A DNA stretch of 5,310 bases from Chitinophaga pinensis. Lineage in GTDB: Bacteria > Bacteroidota > Bacteroidia > UKL13-3. Positions within the stretch are counted from its first letter, which is position 1, and each line of letters opens with the position of its first letter. A program made the position numbers and the translations under genes. Location of the stretch: NCBI GenBank assembly GCA_943323675.2, contig CALPIR020000168.1, positions 1 through 5,310 of the forward strand. The letters run 5' to 3'. Positions 1 through 4,458 of the stretch are shown here, piece after piece. The notes beneath the pieces were generated by a model. The model was not told the origin of the DNA and ran no database searches. It was given only the letters and a program-made list of their open reading frames with translations.

Positions 1-25
1 GCTGACCTTGCATGATTTATTATAC

Positions 26-202
26 TTACTCGTTTATGTGGTGGGTCAATTGTTGTTTTATGAGTAACTTGTTGTAATGTCTATTTCTACGCTCCTTCTT
101 GGCATCAGCGCGTTTTGTATTTCTTTTGTCTTTTACTATCAGGCTTAAATCGTTAAGTTGTTCAAGTTCCTTTACATCACTTATGGAAGTTCTTTTTGAC
201 AT
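26..202 (-). CDS. small basic hypothetical protein (58 aa)
   Basis: I do not recognise this protein. It would be 58 residues, very rich in Lys and Arg, with an acidic/leucine patch (VKELEQLNDLSLIV, about residues 10-23) followed by a strongly basic stretch (KDKRNTKRADAKKERRNRHY, about 24-43). It has no membrane segment and no cysteines. The composition suggests a soluble, possibly nucleic-acid-associated helical protein, but that is inference. I chose the ATG at 202. The frame stays open to a TTG at 238, but the extra 12 residues would require a rare start codon. The gene lies 81 bp downstream of the four-cysteine small gene, on the same strand, and could share its transcript. It ends in TAA. 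It could also be a chance ORF, although its codons and charge pattern look gene-like. Confidence 0.5.
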   Translation of the reverse strand: MSKRTSISDVKELEQLNDLSLIVKDKRNTKRADAKKERRNRHYNKLLIKQQLTHHINE

Positions 203-268
203 ACAGGTATGTTTTCTAAAATGATTTATGGTTGCCAATAATCGAATTATAATTTTAAAAATACTTAC

Positions 269-285
269 AAAGTGGCATTCACTTT
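269..285 (-). terminator. weak hairpin overlapping the stop codon of the 55-aa gene
   Basis: AAAGTG (269-274) and CACTTT (280-285) form a perfect 6-bp stem around a 5-nt loop. On the minus strand a T-rich run (ATTTTT) begins about seven bases after the stem. The stem includes part of the TAA stop codon (284-286) of the small zinc-ribbon gene. Only two of the six pairs are G-C and the T run is not adjacent, so it would be a weak or partial terminator at best. Confidence 0.25.
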
Positions 286-451
286 AATGCCTGTAGCCTT
301 TCCAAGTGCCCCCATAGCGGTAGTTTGGCTTACTTTTAATTTCATTGCAACATATGGTGCAAACAAAAATCCAAATTTTGTTGGTTGCTATTTGCACCCT
401 GTAGAGTGTAGTTTCCTCTTTTTTACATAATGCGCAATTTTTAGATTTCAT
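284..451 (-). CDS. small four-cysteine zinc-ribbon-like protein (55 aa)
   Basis: This short gene encodes 55 residues with two CxxC pairs: C6-x2-C9 and C31-x2-C34, the latter followed directly by C35. The pairs are separated by a 21-residue beta-rich stretch (LYRVQIATNKIWIFV). A C-terminal NYRYGGTWKGYR segment spans about residues 43-54. Two knuckles spaced like this are typical of a zinc ribbon. The overall pattern (CxxC, LYR.Q, W.FVC..C, YRYGGTWK) resembles small uncharacterised proteins I associate with Bacteroidota; that resemblance is from memory, not a search. Its function is unknown; nucleic-acid or protein binding is a guess. It starts at ATG (451) with an A-rich upstream sequence and no Shine-Dalgarno, and stops at TAA. 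It lies between the DoxX-like pair and the 58-aa basic protein, all on the minus strand. A frameshifted reading of the same DNA is also open for about 40 codons but lacks the cysteine pattern. Confidence 0.8.
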   Translation of the reverse strand: MKSKNCALCKKEETTLYRVQIATNKIWIFVCTICCNEIKSKPNYRYGGTWKGYRH

Positions 452-505
452 TAAGATTACTAACCTTCAAATTTTAAACGTTTTTTGAGGGACATAGTTT
501 TATAC

Positions 506-532
506 GTTATCTAGATTTTGCAGCTAGATAAC
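506..532. repeat. perfect 9-bp inverted repeat with 9-nt spacer
   Basis: GTTATCTAG (506-514) is mirrored exactly by CTAGATAAC (524-532) around the spacer ATTTTGCAG. It lies in the 178-bp gap between the second DoxX-like gene and the four-cysteine gene, 54 nt upstream of the latter's start. There is no T-run after the stem on either strand, so it is not a standard intrinsic terminator. A regulator binding site or a leader hairpin are the simplest readings. The rest of the 452-629 gap holds nothing else I can assign. Confidence 0.5.
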
Positions 533-629
533 TTTCGAATGGATTAGTTTAAAAGATCTTCTTTATTGATGTACCCAACGGTTTGACGAGGGATGCGTGC
601 TGACCTGAGGTTGAATGGTTGACTTTAAA

Positions 630-968
630 TTACTTGATGGATACCCAAAAAATATAGAAATTTAAGAGCATGTAGAAACCTGCTGGCAATGAAATAAGTA
701 AACTGTCTTTTAATTTTATTCTTACCGCAAGACCAAAAAACATCAATAGCCCAATGCCTAATGAAGATATTATTAAAATAGGATTGAATTTTAAACCTAC
801 TAGTAAACCCGTAGCGCCTAAAAATTCTAAAACGATGGTTAACAAACCTAATTTTTCTAGATTAAATCGTTTGAATTCATTTTTCATATGTGGTGATATG
901 AAATAGGATGCTACATAAACATAAAACGACAAACTTGATACAAGAATGCAAACGGTAATTAGGGTCAT
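630..968 (-). CDS. DoxX-like membrane protein (second of a tandem pair)
   Basis: The 112-residue protein has four predicted membrane helices (about residues 3-24, 41-60, 63-84 and 90-110), the size and topology of the DoxX/DoxX-like family. These are small integral membrane proteins, some linked to quinone-dependent oxidation; most have no known substrate. After helix 1 it carries EFKRFNL (31-37), matching EFKQFGL at almost the same position in the upstream gene. Helix 2 has the E..GA.GLLVG pattern, and a basic IKLKD loop precedes helix 4. It starts at ATG 968, only 15 nt after the stop of the upstream paralogue, so the two are almost certainly one transcript and may form a heteromer (inference). 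There is no thioredoxin or other catalytic motif. Family assignment is fairly secure; the biochemical role is not known. Confidence 0.8.
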   Translation of the reverse strand: MTLITVCILVSSLSFYVYVASYFISPHMKNEFKRFNLEKLGLLTIVLEFLGATGLLVGLKFNPILIISSLGIGLLMFFGLAVRIKLKDSLLISLPAGFYMLLNFYIFWVSIK

Positions 969-983
969 GGCTAAATGATTAAT

Positions 984-1313
984 TTAACCTAACGCTATAA
1001 ATACACACAAAAGCAAAAGTACAAGTGATGGTAAGTGTTTGTTAATTGGATTTTTTATCTTGAAATGGAAGTATTGCGCTGCAACCATAAACATACCCAT
1101 AATTAACGCAGGAATTTGCACCAATGAGGGAAACCAAATACCAGCAATGATTAAAGTTGCCATGGCAATTTTAGCGGCTCCTACAAAATTGCGTGTTAAA
1201 TCACTTAATCCAAACTGCTTAAATTCTTTAACCACGTTATCATATCTAAAAATCCAGACAAAAGCTACAGATAGCCCCAATACCAGTTGTGATAAAATTA
1301 ATAATTTTTCCAT
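984..1313 (-). CDS. DoxX-like membrane protein (first of a tandem pair)
   Basis: The 109-residue protein has four hydrophobic helices (about residues 4-22, 43-62, 65-84 and 92-108). A short amphipathic link after helix 1 contains EFKQFGL (30-36), a pattern usual in DoxX-like proteins. The loop before helix 4 is basic (HFKIKNPINKHLP). This organisation and length fit the DoxX-like family of the inner membrane. The gene opens the two-gene operon; its partner follows after 15 nt and is clearly homologous though diverged. The ATG at 1313 is preceded by an A-rich leader (AAAGAAACAAAA) without Shine-Dalgarno. About 20 nt upstream begins a cluster of hairpins that may influence expression. A reverse-strand open frame across this gene (1039-1338) is a shadow. 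The exact function is unknown. Confidence 0.82.
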   Translation of the reverse strand: MEKLLILSQLVLGLSVAFVWIFRYDNVVKEFKQFGLSDLTRNFVGAAKIAMATLIIAGIWFPSLVQIPALIMGMFMVAAQYFHFKIKNPINKHLPSLVLLLLCVFIALG

Positions 1314-1332
1314 TTTTGTTTCTTTAAAATAT

Positions 1333-1419
1333 GCCTAATGGTATGGATTTTAGGCTTGTCCCCTCGAGAGTCCTTTCGAGGTAGGCCGTTTTTAAGGTGG
1401 TTGCTGGACTCCACTTTAA
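1333..1419. other. cluster of three hairpins with complementary loops upstream of the DoxX-like operon
   Basis: Three adjacent inverted repeats occupy 87 bp. Hairpin A is GCCTAA (1333-1338)/TTAGGC (1350-1355). Hairpin B is CCTCGA (1362-1367)/TCGAGG (1376-1381) with an 8-nt loop. Hairpin C is TTAAGGTGG (1392-1400)/CCACTTTAA (1411-1419) with a 10-nt loop. Loop B contains AGTCC (1369-1373) and loop C contains GGACT (1406-1410), which are perfectly complementary, so a kissing-loop contact is possible. The imperfect pair in stem C would be G-U in plus-strand RNA but A-C in minus-strand RNA. The strand is therefore uncertain, even though the position suggests a 5' leader of the minus-strand DoxX-like genes. 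I cannot match it to a known riboswitch. It might instead be a dispersed intergenic repeat. Confidence 0.4.
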
Positions 1420-1468
1420 CCTGTTAAATAATTAAACTCGTGCAGGTTTTGTATGTTGGTTTAAAATT

Positions 1469-1482
1469 TATTGCAAGCAATA
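1469..1482. promoter_or_regulatory. 14-bp dyad, possible operator of the DoxX-like operon
   Basis: TATTGC (1469-1474) and GCAATA (1477-1482) form a perfect 6-2-6 dyad in the intergenic region, 156 nt upstream of the first DoxX-like start. It touches AAAATTTA (1463-1470), which on the minus strand reads TAAATTTT, a 7 of 8 match to the Bacteroidota -7 element TAnnTTTG. I see no good -33 element at the expected distance, so the promoter call is weak. The START-like gene's terminator lies just beyond, so the DoxX pair needs its own promoter somewhere between about 1320 and 1584. Confidence 0.28.
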
Positions 1483-1583
1483 TGAATGGTTGCGTAATTT
1501 AAAAACACCTACAAACAGGTATAACTATTACACATTTAAATATCGGTTAAATGAGTACTTTAATTAACCAACTATTTTTAGGT

Positions 1584-1608
1584 AAAAAAAAAGGAGGCTT
1601 AGCCTCCT
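1584..1608 (-). terminator. intrinsic terminator of the START-like gene
   Basis: On the minus strand the stem AGGAGGC/GCCTCCT (1602-1608 with 1592-1598) has seven perfect pairs, five of them G-C. The 3-nt loop (1599-1601) is the TAA stop codon itself, and eight T residues follow directly (1591-1584). This is a textbook Rho-independent terminator for the START-like gene. It extends into the coding region: the last codons, including Gly125 and Gly126, form one arm. It separates this gene from the DoxX-like pair. Confidence 0.9.
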
Positions 1609-1979
1609 AATGATGTTTTAAGTTCGTGAACTTGACTATCCCAAAGTTGGGTAGCGTTTGATTCGTCCGACTCATCAACAAAATCTGTTACTACTAAAGC
1701 TACATCATCTGTTAACTCATCTTGTATAATTTCAAATTCAAAATATTCGTCTGCTTTGGCTGTTTTCCACCTAAACTTCATTCCTTTAGTGGCAGTCTTT
1801 TTAAGTAACTCAGCTATTTGCTCATCACCGTCCCATTTAAATTTGTAGTTATTGTTGTAAATATCTACATCATCGGCAAACCAAGTTGATAAGCCAGATG
1901 GAGTACTGATGCTATTGTATAAAATAGCAGGTGAAGATTTGATTGGGTACTCTAAGCGAATTTTTTTTCTTTTAGACAT
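1599..1979 (-). CDS. START-like domain protein, Bacteroidota type (126 aa)
   Basis: The 126-residue soluble protein has the hallmarks of the compact START-like/SRPBCC proteins common in Bacteroidota. A first strand and helix (LEYPIKSSPAILYNSISTPSG, residues 9-29) are followed by LSTWFADDVDI (30-40), the W-F-A-D motif typical of this group and of Aha1-like relatives. Alternating beta strands follow (YKFKWDG, MKFRWKT, YFEFEI, VALVVTDF), then a C-terminal helix (NATQLWDSQVHELKTSLGG) that usually caps the hydrophobic cavity. The fold normally binds a hydrophobic ligand or a protein partner; none is known here. There is no signal peptide. The start at ATG 1979 gives the usual basic MSKRKK beginning. 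A strong promoter lies upstream (2033-2062) and an intrinsic terminator overlaps the stop, so it is probably transcribed alone. Family confidence is high; cellular role unknown. Confidence 0.88.
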   Translation of the reverse strand: MSKRKKIRLEYPIKSSPAILYNSISTPSGLSTWFADDVDIYNNNYKFKWDGDEQIAELLKKTATKGMKFRWKTAKADEYFEFEIIQDELTDDVALVVTDFVDESDESNATQLWDSQVHELKTSLGG

Positions 1980-2011
1980 TACGCTAATATTTTAGGTTTA
2001 GGATTTAACGA

Positions 2012-2158
2012 TTATTCATCCGTCTCGTATGGCAAATATATGTTTTTAATCCACTTTACAAATTTCTTACCCATATTTTTGGCTAATCAAACACACCACG
2101 CTAAAAACCAAATGATTAGCACCATTAACAAGTATGTATTGTATGTACAACAATTCAT
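2012..2158 (-). pseudogene. possible tiny membrane-protein gene with an in-frame TGA
   Basis: Starting 20 nt after the upp stop, one minus-strand frame reads ATG (2158), a hydrophobic segment (YLLMVLIIWFLAWCV), a TGA (2087-2089), then LAKNMGKKFVKWIKNIYLPYETDE and TAA (2012-2014). A membrane helix, a basic stretch and an acidic tail would make a plausible single-pass mini-protein, and TGA is one base from the Trp codon TGG. Possible readings are a gene broken by one nonsense change, a sequencing error, a 20-residue peptide from the later ATG (about 2074), or chance. Genes elsewhere in the window use TGG for Trp and contain no in-frame TGA, so a general code change is excluded. The START-like promoter lies inside this stretch. 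I recognise no family. Confidence 0.25.
2033..2062 (-). promoter_or_regulatory. Bacteroidota-type promoter of the START-like gene
   Basis: Read on the minus strand, TTTG (2062-2059) is followed after 18 nt by TATATTTG (2040-2033), a full match to the -7 consensus TAnnTTTG recognised by the Bacteroidota primary sigma factor. The spacing is within or very close to the known range. Transcription should begin near 2028, giving a leader of roughly 50 nt before the ATG at 1979. Confidence 0.75.
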
Positions 2159-2178
2159 TACTCATGAATGGATTAATA

Positions 2179-2832
2179 TTAACGTTCCATTTTTTCGCCA
2201 AAACTTAAATCGCCTGCATCACCCAAACCAGGTAAAATATAACCATGGTCGTTCAATGCATCATCAATAGCAGCTACCCATAGTTTATGCCCATGTAAGT
2301 GGTTCATTAAATATTCAATACCAGGTTTAGAGGCAATTAAGCTTACCACATGTAATTGCTTAGGCTTACCATAACGCAGCAGGGCTTTATAAGTTAATTC
2401 TATACTTTGCCCTGTGGCCAACATGGGATCAATGAGTAATACCACTTTATCATCAATGTCTGGGCTAGCTAAATATTCAACTACAATATCAAAATCGGTA
2501 TCATTGGTATGCTTGCGGTAAGCAGATATAAAAGCACAATCAGCCTGATCAAAAAAGTTTAACATGCCATGATGCATGCTTAACCCTGCCCTTAAAATAG
2601 TGGCTAAAACAGGCTGCTCAGCCAACCTGGTTGATTGATGTAAACCCAAAGGTGTGGTTACTTCAACCGTTTTCCAACTCAAGGTTTTGCTAATTTCGTA
2701 GGCCATTATTTGACCAATACGTTCAATATTTTTCCTGAAACGTAAGCGGTCGTTTTGCAGGTTAACATCGCGTAATTCACTTACATACTGCTGTAACAAA
2801 CTGTTTTGTTCCGATAGATTAATCAATTCCAT
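2179..2832 (-). CDS. upp: uracil phosphoribosyltransferase
   Basis: This cytosolic enzyme makes UMP from uracil and PRPP (pyrimidine salvage). The 217-residue protein is complete and slightly longer than the usual 208-209. Visible landmarks are RFRKNIERIGQIMAYEISKTL (31-51); the LRAGLSMHHG segment (80-89); the PRPP-binding loop LIDPMLATGQS (133-143) with D135 and T140; and the uracil-binding segment GYILPGLGDAGD (197-208). Position 142 is Gln where E. coli and Bacillus enzymes have Gly. Together with the CAFISAYRKH region (99-108), this matches the divergent Bacteroidota branch as I remember it. The ATG at 2832 is the only sensible start: the next Met is residue 43, inside the fold. A TAACTTTG box ends five bases before the ATG. 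The gene is divergent from the beta-CASP gene and ends in TAA 199 bp before the START-like gene, with no strong terminator seen. Confidence 0.95.
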   Translation of the reverse strand: MELINLSEQNSLLQQYVSELRDVNLQNDRLRFRKNIERIGQIMAYEISKTLSWKTVEVTTPLGLHQSTRLAEQPVLATILRAGLSMHHGMLNFFDQADCAFISAYRKHTNDTDFDIVVEYLASPDIDDKVVLLIDPMLATGQSIELTYKALLRYGKPKQLHVVSLIASKPGIEYLMNHLHGHKLWVAAIDDALNDHGYILPGLGDAGDLSFGEKMER

Positions 2833-2837
2833 AAAAC

Positions 2838-2845
2838 CAAAGTTA
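2838..2845 (-). promoter_or_regulatory. -7 box very close to the upp start
   Basis: On the minus strand TAACTTTG matches TAnnTTTG exactly and is separated from the upp ATG by only GTTTT. If used, transcription would begin at or within a few bases of the start codon, giving a leaderless or nearly leaderless mRNA. No clear TTG/TTTG -33 element lies 17-23 nt upstream, so another promoter further up remains possible. Confidence 0.4.
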
Positions 2846-2855
2846 GGAATTATAC

Positions 2856-2867
2856 GCTTTTAAAAGC
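2856..2867. repeat. 12-bp perfect palindrome upstream of upp
   Basis: GCTTTTAAAAGC is a perfect palindrome located 23 nt upstream of the upp ATG and 10 nt upstream of the candidate -7 box, between that box and any -33 element. The position would suit a repressor or activator site for upp. It is AT-rich, so chance is a real alternative. Confidence 0.3.
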
Positions 2868-2885
2868 TATTTTGCGGGAAATTTT

Positions 2886-2917
2886 TAATTGGCAAATAGC
2901 CAATTAGATTACCTTTA
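2886..2917 (+). promoter_or_regulatory. dyad and possible promoter of the beta-CASP operon
   Basis: TAATTGGC (2886-2893) and GCCAATTA (2899-2906) form a perfect 8-bp inverted repeat around AAATA. The TTG inside the left arm (2889-2891) is 18 nt from TACCTTTA (2910-2917), a 7 of 8 match to TAnnTTTG. This gives a possible plus-strand promoter whose -33 region is buried in a dyad, a layout suited to regulation. The leader would be about 125 nt. The remainder of the gap up to 3047 is AT-rich and has no other signal I can assign. Confidence 0.35.
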
Positions 2918-3047
2918 CTTTACAAACAAGTTGGGGTTTAAGTAGATAAAACATCTTGTATACAGCTGTTAGATTGAAGCGTTTAAAGCAAATATTCTTC
3001 ATCACCATTCTACCCCACCCCAAACATATTTAGAACATAAACACAAG

Positions 3048-4454
3048 ATGAAATTAACTTTTTGGGGCGCAGCCAAACAAGTAACAGGAAGTATGCACAT
3101 GCTTACTTTAGATAACGGTTACAAAATTTTGGTTGATTGCGGCATGAATTACGAACAAAAGCGTGAAATGAATGAAGAAGCTTTTGACTTTCCTTTTAAC
3201 CCCGCAGAATTAGATTTAGTGGTGCTTACACATGCCCACATTGATCACAGTGGTAATATTCCAACCTTGGTTAACCGCGGTTACAAAGGCCAAATTATTT
3301 GTACCGAACCAACACTTGAACTAAGTAAACATTTACTTTTTGATAGTGCCAACATTCAACTAAACGAATTTAAATATTTGTTTAACCGTGCACCTAAACA
3401 CCGCAAAGCACATGTACCCCGCCCTATTTACTTAGAGCGCGAGGTTGGCGTAGCAATGGATAGGGTGGTAACTTTACCATTTAACCGTAAGTTTAAAGTA
3501 CAAGAAGACATTAGCATTGAGTTGATTGAAGCTGGGCATTTATTAGGTGCCGCAAGTGTTGTAGTCGAATATACCTTAAATGGCAAAACTACCCGTGTAG
3601 GGTTTAGTGGCGATTTGGGTCGCGATCATGCAGAGCTTATTCGCACGCCAACACCCATGGTTAATCTCGATTATTTAATCTCTGAAACGACCTATGGCGG
3701 ACGTAAGCATACTTCATCAGAACTTGCCGAGCAAGACTTAATGAAATACATTGATGAAGCCATTGTTAAAGTACGCGGAAAATTAATTATTCCTGCCTTT
3801 AGTGTTGGGCGTACACAAAGTATTGTGCACGTGTTATGCAAATTGGCTAAAAAAGGTTTGTTGCCTCAGGTTAAGGTATTTGTTGATAGTCCATTGGCCA
3901 TCAAATCGACACATGTATACAGTAAACACCCCGAATTATTAAATGATGAAGCATCTGCATTTTTAAAACAGCATGGCGATTTATTTGATTTTGAAGGTTT
4001 AAAATGGATTGATAACTTAGACAGGCACGAACAAGTTGCCAACTACACCGATTCATGTATTATTATTTCGGCAGCGGGTATGGTTGAAGGCGGACGAATT
4101 CAAGAACACGTAAAAAACAACATTCAAAACCCATACAGCACCATTTTAATTGCAGGCTTTTGTGCCGAAGGTACGCTTGGCCATCGTTTATTATCGGGCC
4201 AGGGTGTAATTGGTATTAAGGGTAAAGACTACAAAGTATACAGTAAAATTGCACGCACAGATGTGTTCAGTTCACATCCTGATAAAGATGAAATTTTCCG
4301 CTACATTAAATTATGCAGCAACCCCAATTTAAAACGTGTATTTTTAGTACATGGCGATGAGCCTAACTTAATAGCCATGCAAAACATGCTGGCCCAAGAA
4401 GGCATTAATCATGTTGAAATTCCCGACATGGGCGATGAATTTGTAATAGCATAA
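3048..4454 (+). CDS. beta-CASP metallo-beta-lactamase RNase-like protein
   Basis: The 468-residue protein is a complete member of the beta-CASP branch of metallo-beta-lactamases, the fold of CPSF-73, archaeal CPSF and bacterial RNase J relatives, which cut or trim RNA with two zinc ions. The metal-binding motifs are all present: D30 in VDCG, H62-A-H64-I-D66-H67, H164 in EAGHLLGA and D189 in SGDLG. The beta-CASP motifs are present too: motif A E213 in SETTYGGR, motif B H410 in FSSHPDKDE and motif C H435 in LVHGDEPN. PAFSVGRTQ (249-257), VDSPLA (279-284) and the SAAGMVEGGR loop (341-350) complete the cap domain, and the last 70 residues form the RNA-specificity (RMMBL) region. No KH domain or extra C-terminal domain is seen. 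It should be a cytosolic exo- or endoribonuclease; the substrate is unknown. The ATG at 3048 follows an A-rich leader, and MKLTFWGAAKQVTGS is the normal family beginning. The transporter gene follows after 4 nt. Confidence 0.94.
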   Translation: MKLTFWGAAKQVTGSMHMLTLDNGYKILVDCGMNYEQKREMNEEAFDFPFNPAELDLVVLTHAHIDHSGNIPTLVNRGYKGQIICTEPTLELSKHLLFDSANIQLNEFKYLFNRAPKHRKAHVPRPIYLEREVGVAMDRVVTLPFNRKFKVQEDISIELIEAGHLLGAASVVVEYTLNGKTTRVGFSGDLGRDHAELIRTPTPMVNLDYLISETTYGGRKHTSSELAEQDLMKYIDEAIVKVRGKLIIPAFSVGRTQSIVHVLCKLAKKGLLPQVKVFVDSPLAIKSTHVYSKHPELLNDEASAFLKQHGDLFDFEGLKWIDNLDRHEQVANYTDSCIIISAAGMVEGGRIQEHVKNNIQNPYSTILIAGFCAEGTLGHRLLSGQGVIGIKGKDYKVYSKIARTDVFSSHPDKDEIFRYIKLCSNPNLKRVFLVHGDEPNLIAMQNMLAQEGINHVEIPDMGDEFVIA

Positions 4455-4458
4455 ACAA

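Noticed and set aside
203..238. N-terminal extension of the 58-aa basic protein from a TTG at 238
   Set aside because: It needs a rare start codon, while an ATG at 202 is available and gives a normal MSKR beginning.
1..606. GCTGACCT occurring at 1-8 and again at 599-606, as possible direct repeats flanking a mobile element
   Set aside because: Eight bases is within chance for this span, and there is no transposase, terminal inverted repeat or other sign of an element between the copies.
1039..1338. Plus-strand open frame of 99 codons
   Set aside because: It lies almost entirely antisense to the first DoxX-like gene, whose product has a clear four-helix family pattern. The plus-strand translation has no recognisable domain.
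1321..1420. A tRNA or a known riboswitch (such as SAM or purine classes) in the hairpin cluster
   Set aside because: There is no acceptor stem or anticodon arm layout, and the conserved bases of those riboswitch classes are absent, although the CAGCAACC string and the kissing loops looked suggestive at first.
2012..2158. Use of TGA as Trp as a general genetic-code change
   Set aside because: The complete genes in the window use TGG for Trp and contain no internal TGA, so the standard code applies. At most this is a single local event.
2040..2270. Plus-strand open frame of 76 codons
   Set aside because: Its 3' half is antisense to the conserved C-terminal end of upp and its 5' half covers the START-like promoter. 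The His/Asn-rich translation looks random.
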